Shown: in pieces, positions 7,148 to 15,527 of the stretch
Numbering within the stretch: the stretch's first letter is position 1
Layout of the letters: each line of letters starts with the position of its first letter
Source of the DNA: an uncultured Bacteroidales bacterium
GTDB lineage: Bacteria > Bacteroidota > Bacteroidia > Bacteroidales > UBA932
Direction of reading: 5' to 3'
DNA length: 26,873 nucleotides
NCBI GenBank assembly: GCA_937901105.1
Contig: CALCHD010000011.1
Location: forward strand, 1-26,873
Made by a program: the position numbers and the translations under genes
Notes under the pieces: generated by a model
Told to the model about the DNA's origin: nothing
Database searches by the model: none
Seen by the model: the letters and a program-made list of their open reading frames with translations, nothing else

Positions 7148-8791
7148 TTAAATTATTCCCTTACTGGAAGGGAGGTCGTATTTGAAAACATCTTTTTTTA
7201 TTGCCATCTTCATTGCCCTGGCAAACGCCTTGAATACCCCCTCAATCAGATGGTGGTTATTCTCGCCTGTTGCCTCTATCTGAAGGTTGGCTTTCATTGC
7301 AATGCAGAGGCTCTTGAAAAAGTGCTTGAACATCTCTGTTGGAACATCACCCACCATCTCCCTGGTAAAGTTCACATTCCACACAAAATCTGCCCTGCCG
7401 CCAAAATCCAGCAGTACCAGTGCCCTGCACTCATCCATCGGGAGGGCAAACCCATACCTTTCAATTCCCCTTTTGCTTCCCAGTGCCTGATGGATTGCCT
7501 CGCCAAGTACAATGGCAATATCCTCCATTGTGTGGTGCTCGTCTACCTCAAGATCTCCTTTGCAAGTAACTGAAAGTGAAACTCCTGCATGGTGGACAAT
7601 CTGATAAAGCATGTGATCGAGGAATTTCAGTCCGGTGTCAATTGATGAAGCCTCTTTGCCGTCGAGGTTCAAAACGAGCCGGATATCAGTCTCTTTGGTT
7701 TTACGCGAAATTACAGCCCTTCTCCCGGCAGCAGCAATAACCGGAGCAACTGCATCCGCTTTGCCGTAATTCTCAAGAGCTGCCAGCAATGCAGCGTTCT
7801 CCGCAGGTGTACCTACTGAAATTCTAAGGCAGTTCTTGCATAAAGGGACATTTGTCCTGTTTCTGGCAATGATTCCAAGCCCAATGAGGTAGTTGTACAT
7901 AGCATTGGCATCCTGAAATTTCACAAGGATAAAGTTTGCATCGCTGGGATATACCTTTTCCACACATTCTATTCCCGACAGTTTCTCCACAAGTATCTCC
8001 CTTTGTGAAATCATCTCCTCCAACAGGTTCTCAATACCCTTTTCAAGTAAGGTCTTGGCAATCTCCATACCCGCAACATTCAGATTGTATGGATATTTTA
8101 CCATGCTCATTACCTTAATTATTTCAGCATCAGCCACCGCAATGCCAATTCTCAAGCCTGCCATTCCCCACGCCTTTGAAAGGGTCTGCAGCACTACAAT
8201 ATTTGGGTAGTTTGCAACAGCTCCCACAAATGACTGCTGCTGTGAAAAATCTATATAAGCCTCGTCAATTACAAGAATCCCTTTAAAGCATGCTGCAATT
8301 GAAAGTATCTCGCTTACAGGAAAAGAGTTTCCTGTAGGGTTGTTTGGGGAGCACAGGAACATCACCTTTGCATCCCTCCCTTCCATAATCAGCTTCTCCA
8401 CCGGCAGTGAAAAATCTTCATTCAGCAGCACCTCCTTCAACTCCACATCATTGATTGATGCAGCCACTTTGTACATTCCATAACTTGGAGCAATTGCCAC
8501 AGCCTTATCCTTCCCAGGATTACAGAAAATCCTGAAAATCAAATCTATTGCCTCATCACTTCCATTTCCAAGGAAAATATTCTCAGGTTCAATCCCTTTT
8601 TTCTTCCCGATAATCTCCTTCAACTCCATCTGGTGAGGGGTAGGGTACCTGTTGCAGCCGTTGTCGTAAGGGTTTTCGTTTGCATCAAGGAATACTCCCA
8701 ACTCCCCTTTATACTCATCCCTTGCGGTAGAATATGGAGTAAGCTGTGCTATATTTTTGCGTATCAACGCCTTTACATCTTCAATTTTCAT
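7148..8791 (-). CDS. hisCB: HisC-HisB fusion: histidinol-phosphate aminotransferase + imidazoleglycerol-phosphate dehydratase
   Basis: One uninterrupted 547-codon frame carries two enzymes. Residues 1 to about 343 are a fold-type I PLP aminotransferase (HisC): LDANENPYD (35-43), CSPNNPTGN (147-155), VIDEAYIDF (174-182), the PLP lysine K206 in LQTLSKAWGMAG, and LRISVGT (322-328). Residues about 357-547 are IGP dehydratase (HisB C-terminal type): RRAVISRKTKETDI (357-370), LDHML (391-395), DEHHTMEDI (417-425), GENNHHLIEG (509-518). The linker is an Ala-rich stretch of about 13 residues (KADAVAPVIAAAG). The common bifunctional HisB carries a HAD histidinol-phosphate phosphatase domain in front of the dehydratase. 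Here HisC takes that position and no phosphatase is seen. Both catalytic sets look intact. It sits 11 nt after hisD. Confidence 0.93.
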   Translation of the reverse strand: MKIEDVKALIRKNIAQLTPYSTARDEYKGELGVFLDANENPYDNGCNRYPTPHQMELKEIIGKKKGIEPENIFLGNGSDEAIDLIFRIFCNPGKDKAVAIAPSYGMYKVAASINDVELKEVLLNEDFSLPVEKLIMEGRDAKVMFLCSPNNPTGNSFPVSEILSIAACFKGILVIDEAYIDFSQQQSFVGAVANYPNIVVLQTLSKAWGMAGLRIGIAVADAEIIKVMSMVKYPYNLNVAGMEIAKTLLEKGIENLLEEMISQREILVEKLSGIECVEKVYPSDANFILVKFQDANAMYNYLIGLGIIARNRTNVPLCKNCLRISVGTPAENAALLAALENYGKADAVAPVIAAAGRRAVISRKTKETDIRLVLNLDGKEASSIDTGLKFLDHMLYQIVHHAGVSLSVTCKGDLEVDEHHTMEDIAIVLGEAIHQALGSKRGIERYGFALPMDECRALVLLDFGGRADFVWNVNFTREMVGDVPTEMFKHFFKSLCIAMKANLQIEATGENNHHLIEGVFKAFARAMKMAIKKDVFKYDLPSSKGII

Positions 8792-8802
8792 AACTGTGAA
8801 TC

Positions 8803-10080
8803 TTATTTTCCAATTCTTACTTTTGCAGCATTTGCGTGACCCTCAAGTCCTTCTGCCTCAGCCATTGCAACAATTGAAGGTGCAAGCTCCGCAATTCCTT
8901 CAGAAGAAATCTGCTGCAGTGTTATCATCTTAATGAAACTGGTCAAGTTCACCCCACTGCATGAATGGGCCCATCCGCTTGTTGGCAATGTGTGGTTTGT
9001 TCCCGATGCATAGTCTCCGGCACTCTCCGGGGTCCATTCCCCTACAAAGATGCTTCCGGCACAGGAAATTCTGTTTGCCACATCCCAAGGGTTCTCCATT
9101 TGTATTATAAGGTGCTCAGCGGCATATTCATCTGCAAACTCAATGATCTGCTCAACCTCTGGAAATACAATGATTCTGCTGCTGGCCAAAGATGCCTCCA
9201 CACAGCTGGTGCGGGAGAGTTTCTTTGCCGCCTCAAGGGTTGCCTCAAGCACTTTCTCTGCTACTGCCTGTGATGTGCATACTACCATTGCCTGACTGTC
9301 GGGACCATGCTCTGCCTGGGAAAGGACATCTGCCGCCACAAACTCCGCTCTTGCGCTTGAGTCTGCCAGAATCATCACCTCAGAAGGGCCTGCCGGCATA
9401 TCTATTGCTGTGCTCTCACCGCTTACAATCTGCTTTGCTGCAGTTACATATCTGTTTCCCGGACCAAATATCTTGTTCACCTTCTCCACTTTGCCCGCGC
9501 CGTAAGCCATGGCTGCAATTGCCTGTGCTCCACCTATTTTAAACACTTTGTCAACTCCACAGCGGCGGGCTGTATAAAGCACTTCCGGTGCCACCTCTCC
9601 CAAAGGATTGCATGGGGTGCACATTATCACCTGGCTGCATCCGGCTATTTTTGCAGGGATTGCCAGCATAAGTACAGTAGAGAACAGCGGTGCGGAACCG
9701 CCTGGAATGTAAAGGCCAACTCTCTTTATAGCCACAGGACGCTGTATGCAAATAACTCCAGGTGTGGTTTCCACTTTTATCTCATCCCTTTTCTGGGCAT
9801 TGTGGAATTTGTATATGTTTGAATATGCTACCTCAATGGCATCTTTAACTTCATTGCTTACTTTTGCTGCGGCAACATCATATTCTGCTTCTGAAACCTC
9901 AAAATCTGCAGGGCAGAAGCCGTCAATCTCCTCTGTAATCTCCCTCACAGCAGCCTCTCCGCCAGCCTTCACTCTGGAAAGGATCTGTGCAACCCTCTCC
10001 TTAATTTCCTCATTGTTGTTGCCACCTCTCTTGCAGAGCGCTTCCCACTCTGTTTTAGGCGGATTGTTGTAAATTTTCAT
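8803..10080 (-). CDS. hisD: Histidinol dehydrogenase
   Basis: A 425-residue zinc- and NAD-dependent enzyme oxidising L-histidinol to histidine (last two steps). Family segments are IPGGSAPLFSTVLMLAIPA, IGGAQAIAAMAYGA, GPGNRYVTAAK, DMPAGPSEVMI, LSQAEHGPDSQ (zinc and catalytic region) and the C-terminal ESAGDYASGTNHTLPTSG. Length is normal. The gene starts 2 nt after hisG stops. Confidence 0.97.
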   Translation of the reverse strand: MKIYNNPPKTEWEALCKRGGNNNEEIKERVAQILSRVKAGGEAAVREITEEIDGFCPADFEVSEAEYDVAAAKVSNEVKDAIEVAYSNIYKFHNAQKRDEIKVETTPGVICIQRPVAIKRVGLYIPGGSAPLFSTVLMLAIPAKIAGCSQVIMCTPCNPLGEVAPEVLYTARRCGVDKVFKIGGAQAIAAMAYGAGKVEKVNKIFGPGNRYVTAAKQIVSGESTAIDMPAGPSEVMILADSSARAEFVAADVLSQAEHGPDSQAMVVCTSQAVAEKVLEATLEAAKKLSRTSCVEASLASSRIIVFPEVEQIIEFADEYAAEHLIIQMENPWDVANRISCAGSIFVGEWTPESAGDYASGTNHTLPTSGWAHSCSGVNLTSFIKMITLQQISSEGIAELAPSIVAMAEAEGLEGHANAAKVRIGK

Positions 10081-10082
10081 GA

Positions 10083-10934
10083 CTATAGAATGATTTTATC
10101 CAATGAAAGAACCAGAATCCCCTCAGCTCCAATTGCTTTGAGCTGTTTTACCTTATCCCAAAGTTCACCTGCATCAACTACAGAGTGCAATGAATACCAC
10201 TCCTTGTCTGCCAGCGGCATAACGGTTGGGCTTCGCATAGATGGAAGAATCTGCAATGCCTTGTCCAAGTTCTGCGCAGGAACGTTCATAAGCAGGTATT
10301 TCTTTTTGGCGCTCACCTTCTCAGACTCAATCCTGAACATTATATCATCCAGCAACTCCTTATCCTCTGCGCTCAAATTTTTGTTTGCAATCAGCACCGC
10401 CTCAGACTCAAACACCCTTTCAACCTCCTTCAAACCATTTGTAACCAATGTTCCTCCCGACGAAACAATATCAAATATTGCATCAGCAATCCCGGCAGCA
10501 GGGGCAATCTCCACCGATCCGGTAATTACCTCAATATTTGCCTTAACCCCTTTCTCCTCAAGGAATCTCTCCAGTATGCCGGGGTAGGAGGTGGCAATCC
10601 TCTTGCCATTGAAATACTCTACCCCTGTATAATCCTCATCCTTTGGAATTGCAAGTGAAATCCTGCACCCTCCCCATCCAAGTTTTGCTACAATCTCCAC
10701 ATCTGCCTGTTTCTCCTCCACCTCATTCAATCCCACAATGCCCAGCTGTGCGGTATTATTTGCAACCACTCCCGGAATATCGTCGTCTCTAAGATAAAGA
10801 ATCTCTATCGGGAAGTTGGAAGCCTTTGAAAGGAACTTCCTTTTTGCGTTGTCTACATTTATGTCAATTGAGTTGAGCATTGCAATGCTCTCTTCATTCA
10901 GCCTTCCTTTTGTCTGTATTGCTATACGTAACAT
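10083..10934 (-). CDS. hisG: ATP phosphoribosyltransferase, long form
   Basis: First enzyme of histidine synthesis, joining ATP and PRPP. The 283-residue length and C-terminal ACT-like region (about 210-283, AQNLDKALQILPSMRSPTVM...) mark the homohexameric long form, which is feedback-inhibited by histidine without HisZ. The N-terminus MLRIAIQTKGRLNEESI and the PRPP-binding segment DAIFDIVSSGGTLVTNGLKEV are typical. It is the first structural gene of the operon. The attenuator terminator ends about 32 nt upstream of its ATG. Confidence 0.96.
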   Translation of the reverse strand: MLRIAIQTKGRLNEESIAMLNSIDINVDNAKRKFLSKASNFPIEILYLRDDDIPGVVANNTAQLGIVGLNEVEEKQADVEIVAKLGWGGCRISLAIPKDEDYTGVEYFNGKRIATSYPGILERFLEEKGVKANIEVITGSVEIAPAAGIADAIFDIVSSGGTLVTNGLKEVERVFESEAVLIANKNLSAEDKELLDDIMFRIESEKVSAKKKYLLMNVPAQNLDKALQILPSMRSPTVMPLADKEWYSLHSVVDAGELWDKVKQLKAIGAEGILVLSLDKIIL

Positions 10935-10966
10935 TTTTTATAGTGTGTTTTAAAGTTTCTGCAAAT

Positions 10967-10996
10967 AAAAAAAGGCCTGCCGGTACGGCAAGCCTT
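10967..10996 (-). terminator. his attenuator (intrinsic terminator in the leader)
   Basis: Read on the minus strand: AAGGCTTGCCG (10996-10986), loop TAC, CGGCAGGCCTT (10982-10972). This is an 11-bp stem with one G-U pair, followed by U-rich sequence ending at 10967. Part of its 5' arm plus loop, AAGGCTTGCCGTAC (10996-10983), can instead pair with leader bases 11040-11028 (GTACGGTGGGCTT). That gives 13 pairs, four of them G-U, and would prevent the terminator from forming. Confidence 0.88.
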
Positions 10997-11016
10997 AAGT
11001 GAATATAACAGATACA

Positions 11017-11091
11017 TTATAATCCATAAGCCCACCGTACAACAGTGTTCAGCGCGTGATGGTGATGGATATGGATAGTAACGTTTCTCAT
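11017..11091 (-). CDS. hisL: his operon leader peptide (24 codons, five His)
   Basis: ATG at 11091, stop TAA at 11019-11017, 24 residues. It begins MRNVT, continues IHIHHHH (His at positions 7 and 9-12) and ends VRWAYGL. Its start lies about 14 nt behind the expected transcription start from the -7 box at 11111-11118. The last third of the frame (11040-11028) is the antiterminator strand. With scarce His-tRNA, a ribosome stalled on the His run leaves this strand free to capture the terminator arm. With enough His-tRNA, the ribosome reaches the stop codon, covers the strand and lets the terminator form. The mechanism matches classical his attenuation in enterobacteria. The peptide is recognised from its His run and position, not from a database match. 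Confidence 0.85.
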   Translation of the reverse strand: MRNVTIHIHHHHALNTVVRWAYGL

Positions 11092-11106
11092 AGTTTCTCT
11101 CGTGTC

Positions 11107-11138
11107 TTTGCAAATATAACCATTTTTTTCTACATTTG
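11107..11138 (+). promoter_or_regulatory. Promoter of the CorA-type gene
   Basis: TTTG (11107-11110), 20 nt, TACATTTG (11131-11138): near-perfect Bacteroidota promoter. Expected initiation near 11145 excludes the longer in-frame start at 11056 and supports ATG 11176. Confidence 0.65.
11111..11118 (-). promoter_or_regulatory. -7 box of the his operon promoter
   Basis: On the minus strand TATATTTG fits TAnnTTTG exactly. The -33 region about 19 nt further up (TTACA) is weak. It lies within the gap between the -33 and -7 boxes of the plus-strand corA promoter, so the two divergent promoters overlap. Confidence 0.6.
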
Positions 11139-11175
11139 TAAGATATTTTTCCAAATTGTCCAAAATACCCTAGCT

Positions 11176-12123
11176 ATGATTGAGATTTTCTACAAATCAA
11201 AAGGACAGATTATAACATCACAGGATATTGCTTACTTGGATGAGCTTGGTTTTGATGATGTGCTTTGGATAGACCTCTTTGAGCCAACCGGCGAGGAAAA
11301 AAGGGGTGTTGAGGCCTTTTTGGAAACAACTCTACAGAGCCGTGCCCAAGCGGAGGAGATTGAGAGTTCATCTAGATATTCAGAAACCGACACAACAATT
11401 TTTGCCAATACCAACTTCCTTATTCCCGGTCCCGACAACTACAACATGGAGGCGGTATCGTTCATCATCTCGGAAGGTATATTGGTAACAATCAGACAGG
11501 TCCCTTTGCGTACCTTCACAGATATGCAGAGAAGAATCTCAGTTTCATACAAACTGTATCCAACCGGTTACCATATTCTTGTAGCAATTCTTGAGAACCG
11601 AATTGACTTGGATGCAGATATGATTGAGCTCATGGCCAAGGAGATTGCACAGTTCAGCAAGAGCGTAAGTGCCGGTGAGACTGTAAGCGAGGATTTTCTT
11701 TTGGATATCAACCAGTTGCAGGAGAATACCATGATGGTAAGGGAGAACATTATTGATAAGCAGAGAATGATCTCCTCTATCCTCAAGAGTGACAAGTTCC
11801 CACGTGATGTGCATTCAAAACTGAATGTGCTTGTTAAGGATATTGCCTCACTTCTTAACCATACCAATTTCAACTTTGAGCGTCTTGAGTATCTTCAGAA
11901 CACTGTGCTGGGTCTTATCAACTTGGATCAGAACAAAATCATGAAGATCCTTACCTACGTTTCACTTCTATTCATGCCGCCAACCCTTATTTCAGGTATC
12001 TTTGGTATGAACATAGGTCTCCCTATTTTCAATCAGAAATGGGATTTCCTTATGGTTGTGGGTGTGATGCTTGTTTCCGTAGGAATTGCTTCCTTTCTCT
12101 TCAGACGTCGTAAGATGTTCTAA
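11176..12123 (+). CDS. corA: CorA-family magnesium/divalent cation transporter
   Basis: A 315-residue inner-membrane channel protein, assembled as a pentamer in this family. It has a long cytoplasmic N-terminal domain (1-255) with long helices, then TM1 (about 257-276) ending in the signature GMN (277-279, context IFGMNIGLPI), a periplasmic loop, TM2 (about 290-309) and a basic tail (FRRRRKMF). Length is normal. The promoter at 11107-11138 sets the start at 11176. It is divergent from the his operon, and its stop codon overlaps that of the minus-strand glycosyltransferase by 4 nt. Ion specificity (Mg, Co, Ni or Zn) cannot be read from sequence. Confidence 0.92.
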   Translation: MIEIFYKSKGQIITSQDIAYLDELGFDDVLWIDLFEPTGEEKRGVEAFLETTLQSRAQAEEIESSSRYSETDTTIFANTNFLIPGPDNYNMEAVSFIISEGILVTIRQVPLRTFTDMQRRISVSYKLYPTGYHILVAILENRIDLDADMIELMAKEIAQFSKSVSAGETVSEDFLLDINQLQENTMMVRENIIDKQRMISSILKSDKFPRDVHSKLNVLVKDIASLLNHTNFNFERLEYLQNTVLGLINLDQNKIMKILTYVSLLFMPPTLISGIFGMNIGLPIFNQKWDFLMVVGVMLVSVGIASFLFRRRKMF

Positions 12124-12929
12124 TATGATTTATACCATGCCTTAATGTCAAAAGGCACTCTTTTAGGATGCTTGATAAGATTGAACATCAAGTAGTATAG
12201 CTTTACAAGGGTATAGTGCAGCATGTTTGAGTGTCTGCGGAAGAAGCGGCGGAAGGATTTCTGCACAATGATTTCGCGCTGCAGGTTGCTCCAGACGTTC
12301 TGGCTGCAGCCGCCGCCGTAGTGGAATACAGGTACAGAAAGGGTAACTATTTCAAGCCCCGTTTTCCAGAAAGAATAGAACAGATCCATATCCTCGCCGT
12401 AGATGAAATATTCCTCGCACCAGCGGCCTACTTTTTCAAAGTTTTCTCTTGAAATTATTACAGATGCTCCTCTGCACCAGTATTTGGCCTTGCTGCGTGA
12501 AACATTCCACAGTAAGATTTCTTTGAGCAACGGGATCTCCATGCGGGCGTTTTCTACTGAGCCGTCGCGGTTGAAAAGGGGAGTTACATATACTTTGTCG
12601 GGATTAAGAAATACCTTTTCGTAGTCTGAGTCTGCTCCTTGTTGAAGGGCTGTGTCTGGGTTAAGGAAATGGAGAATCTCTCCATGGGCAGCGTCTGCTC
12701 CCACGTTGCAGCCTTTGGCAAACCCCATGTTCTCGGCTGCACGGATAATTTTGAACCTCTCGAGGGATTCAAATTCACTGCATAGGGCTATGGAGTTGTC
12801 GGTGGAATCATTGTCCACTACAATTACCTCATAATCAACAGTAAGGTGCTGCTGGATACTGGTAAGGCAATCTTTCAGCATCCCTTTGGAGTTGTAGTTG
12901 ACTATTATTATGGAGAGTTTTCTGCTCAT
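12120..12929 (-). CDS. Family 2 glycosyltransferase (rhamnosyltransferase-like)
   Basis: A 269-residue GT-A fold enzyme. The N-terminus LSIIIVNYNSKGMLKDCLTS and VVDNDSTDNS bind the nucleotide sugar. FLNPDTAL carries the DxD-like metal site. RGASVIISRENFEKVG followed by YFIYGEDMDL holds the likely catalytic base. These motifs are typical of the GT2 subgroup that adds rhamnose or related sugars to surface polysaccharides; donor and acceptor are unknown. A basic C-terminal region (RRFFRRHSNM...NLIKHPKRVPFDIKAWYKSY) suggests membrane association. The ATGA overlap with the flippase gene upstream shows it is last in this operon. Confidence 0.88.
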   Translation of the reverse strand: MSRKLSIIIVNYNSKGMLKDCLTSIQQHLTVDYEVIVVDNDSTDNSIALCSEFESLERFKIIRAAENMGFAKGCNVGADAAHGEILHFLNPDTALQQGADSDYEKVFLNPDKVYVTPLFNRDGSVENARMEIPLLKEILLWNVSRSKAKYWCRGASVIISRENFEKVGRWCEEYFIYGEDMDLFYSFWKTGLEIVTLSVPVFHYGGGCSQNVWSNLQREIIVQKSFRRFFRRHSNMLHYTLVKLYYLMFNLIKHPKRVPFDIKAWYKSY

Positions 12930-14383
12930 TTCTTCAGTTTAAGTACTTTAAGGGCCTGGTTTCTGATGTCTCTGTATTCTTCTGCCCTGTATATAAATTC
13001 GTATGAAATTACGGTAATCACAAATCCTGCAGCCAATTGTACAAGCAAGGTTAACAGCGGTGACAATTCAATTGCATTGCCAATCACATATACCACTCCA
13101 CCCATAACGGCAGAACAAGCGAAGAACGGTATAATGTCTGCTACCTGACGGACCAAAGAGTAAGGTATCTCTTTTGATACATACCATGCATGTACCAGGT
13201 AGGAGAGGGCCGATACGGCAACCATTCCCCACAGCATCATGTTTATGTCATAAATTATCCCCAAGGTTACCGGAATGGCAGCCAGAAGTGTCTTTATCAC
13301 CTCAAGTTTAAGTGTTACCTCCGATTTGCCGTTGGCATTGAATACATTCACACTGGCAAGAATTAGCGGCAAGAATAATCCCGACAGTCCAAGCAGTCTC
13401 AGGTACGGCACACTTGGGAGCCACTGCTCACCTATGAGCACATGAATCATGGATTCTGCACAACCGAGGAGCCCCATGACCAATGTGCAGGTAATGAGCA
13501 TGGTAAGGCGGACAATTCTGCTGTATACTCTCACTTGCCTTGTGGGGTCATCCTGGATGGTGCTCATTACTGGGTATCCCACTTTCTGTACTACCTGGCC
13601 TATGTTCTGTGTTACGAGGCTCTTGAACTTGTCTGCCCTTACAAAATATCCAACCTGAACCGGGTTGTACATTTTGCCAATTACAAATGAGTATATCTCG
13701 TTCCAGACAGTGCTTATAAGGGAACTTGCAAGGAGTTTGCTTCCAAAATTGAACATCTCCCTGAAACTTCTTGCCGAGAATACTAGTGAAGGTTTCCAGC
13801 TTGAGAATACCCAAAGGAGGATTGATATCATTGCCTGTTTAGAGAGCTGTTGTGCGACAAGTGCCCATACTCCCCAGCCTGTAAGGGCCATCCAGATACT
13901 GGCTACGCCGCTTGTTACGGCTGCTATAAGGGAGATGATGGCCTGGGTCTTGAAGTCTATTTTCCTTATGAAGTTTACCTTCTGCACCTGGGTGAAAGAG
14001 ACTATTATTACAGAGAGTGAAAGGACCCTCAACAGTTTGGTAAGTATCTCATATCCTAGGAATGATGCCACCCAAGGTGAGATTGCGTAAAGTATTGCAT
14101 AAATGCCTGCTCCAAGGGCAAGGTTGGTGTAGAATACTGTACTCAGATCCTTGTCGGTTACATCTGATTTCCTTATGAGGGCACCGCTGAAACCGCTGTC
14201 CATGAGGGAGTTTCCAAGGGTTACAAAAATTGCAACCATTCCCACAAGGCCAAACTGCTCAGGTGCAAGGATATTGGCCAGAATGATGCTCACTATGGCT
14301 GTAAGACCCGTGCCGGAAAAGCTCTCTATAAAGCCCCAGCCCAGTCCTTTTGCTGTCTTTTCCTTTAATGTGCTGTTGCTCAT
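12926..14383 (-). CDS. Polysaccharide flippase (Wzx/MOP superfamily)
   Basis: A 485-residue integral membrane protein with about 12-14 hydrophobic segments and little outside them. The N-terminus (KEKTAKGLGWGFIESFSGTG, then ILANILAPEQFGLVGMVAIF and SGFSGALIRKSD) is characteristic of the lipopolysaccharide biosynthesis/oligosaccharide flippase family. Expected role: moving lipid-linked repeat units across the inner membrane. The start at 14383 (MSNSTLKEK) is chosen because it makes an ATGA overlap with the preceding glycosyltransferase; an upstream in-frame ATG at 14431 lies well inside that gene. It overlaps the GT2 gene downstream in the same way. Confidence 0.88.
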   Translation of the reverse strand: MSNSTLKEKTAKGLGWGFIESFSGTGLTAIVSIILANILAPEQFGLVGMVAIFVTLGNSLMDSGFSGALIRKSDVTDKDLSTVFYTNLALGAGIYAILYAISPWVASFLGYEILTKLLRVLSLSVIIVSFTQVQKVNFIRKIDFKTQAIISLIAAVTSGVASIWMALTGWGVWALVAQQLSKQAMISILLWVFSSWKPSLVFSARSFREMFNFGSKLLASSLISTVWNEIYSFVIGKMYNPVQVGYFVRADKFKSLVTQNIGQVVQKVGYPVMSTIQDDPTRQVRVYSRIVRLTMLITCTLVMGLLGCAESMIHVLIGEQWLPSVPYLRLLGLSGLFLPLILASVNVFNANGKSEVTLKLEVIKTLLAAIPVTLGIIYDINMMLWGMVAVSALSYLVHAWYVSKEIPYSLVRQVADIIPFFACSAVMGGVVYVIGNAIELSPLLTLLVQLAAGFVITVISYEFIYRAEEYRDIRNQALKVLKLKK

Positions 14384-15495
14384 GAGAATTTCCTGTAAAT
14401 TTCTACCATCTGGTTTACGTTGGTATCCCACTCATAAAACTTGCAGACTCTTTCTCTTGCAGCTTTTCCCATCTCCTCTTTCAGCTGCGGGTTGTCTATG
14501 AATTTCTGCAGTGCGGCAGCGGCAGCTTCCGGGTTACGGCGGGGAACTATGATTCCGCTAACACCGTCTTCTATAACTTCTGTAAAACCGTCTGCATCCG
14601 AGGCCACTACAGGGCATTCACAGGCCATTGCCTCAAGAGCAGATACTCCAAAACTCTCGGAATTTGACATATAGCATGCCACATCGTACTTTGCAAACTC
14701 ATGCGGAAGCTCATTATTGGGGACAAATCCCCAGAAATGCACTTTCTCCGCTATTCCAAGTGCTGCGGAAAGGTTTTCAAGTTTTTCTCTGTCGGGACCC
14801 TTACCCACAAGTTCCAGAGAGCACTCAATATCAGGGTTGTTGGCTGCTACAATGGCAAATGCCCTTATGATGTATTCGTTGCCGTATTTGTTCTGGAGGG
14901 TTTTTACACTCCCTACGGTGAATTTTCTTCTGTGGGGAGTATTTTCTGCTTGTAGCTCCTCCTGCTCAAGTTTCCTGAAGTGGGAAGTGTCTACTCCAAA
15001 TGGGGTAATTTCCATCTCCTTGCTGGTGTACCTGCTTGTCTCCTTGGCCATTACATGGCTGGTAGAGAGTATCTTGTCTGCCTTGGCAAGGGTGAATTTC
15101 ACCATTGCAGCGTGCAGAGGGGATTTCTTTGGATACAGGTACACATCACTTCCCCAAACTGATTCAATATGTGGATGAAATCCGCTCAGCGCTGCTATAA
15201 GCGAGTAACTTGTAACATAGTGGGAGTGGAGCAACTGGGGTTTTTCCAGTTCAATTACCCTTTTAAGGTCCTTTACTGCCTGCAGATGCCTCCTTACAGG
15301 ATAAAGCAGCCCTTTCTTCTCCCTTTTGTAGTTGAAAAGGTCAAAGCAGTAGCATCTCACCCCCAGTTGCGCATAGAAATCACCACTGTACGGTACAATG
15401 CTGTACAGCACAATATCCAGCCCTTTTCCTTTAAGGGCCTCCACCCATCTCTGGGTGTGTACGCTGGTGGCATCTGAGACAATAAGAACTTTCAT
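14380..15495 (-). CDS. Family 4 glycosyltransferase
   Basis: A 371-residue GT-B fold retaining glycosyltransferase. N-terminal acceptor domain: MKVLIVSDATSVHTQRWVEAL, then HSHYVTSYSL and VWGSDVYLYPKK. C-terminal donor domain: TPFGVDTSHF, LVGKGPDREKLE, then SFGVSALEAMACECPVVASD. The E-x7-E type motif continues to GFTEVIEDGVSGIIVP. Length is normal. It begins the tightly coupled trio GT4-flippase-GT2 and lies 32 nt after the MFS gene. Sugar specificity is unknown. Confidence 0.9.
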   Translation of the reverse strand: MKVLIVSDATSVHTQRWVEALKGKGLDIVLYSIVPYSGDFYAQLGVRCYCFDLFNYKREKKGLLYPVRRHLQAVKDLKRVIELEKPQLLHSHYVTSYSLIAALSGFHPHIESVWGSDVYLYPKKSPLHAAMVKFTLAKADKILSTSHVMAKETSRYTSKEMEITPFGVDTSHFRKLEQEELQAENTPHRRKFTVGSVKTLQNKYGNEYIIRAFAIVAANNPDIECSLELVGKGPDREKLENLSAALGIAEKVHFWGFVPNNELPHEFAKYDVACYMSNSESFGVSALEAMACECPVVASDADGFTEVIEDGVSGIIVPRRNPEAAAAALQKFIDNPQLKEEMGKAARERVCKFYEWDTNVNQMVEIYRKFS

Positions 15496-15527
15496 TTTTT
15501 TTCTGAGAAATTTTTCTTCCCGATGAA

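Noticed and set aside
11056..11175. A 40-residue N-terminal extension of the CorA protein
   Set aside because: It would begin upstream of the corA promoter boxes and inside the his leader region; CorA homology begins at MIEIFYKSKG (11176).
14384..14431. Longer flippase start at 14431
   Set aside because: It lies well inside the preceding glycosyltransferase, while 14383 gives an ATGA overlap as at the next gene boundary and a typical flippase N-terminus.
12120..15495. A complete O-antigen or capsule locus
   Set aside because: Only two glycosyltransferases and a flippase are present; no polymerase, ligase, initiating transferase or nucleotide-sugar genes were found.
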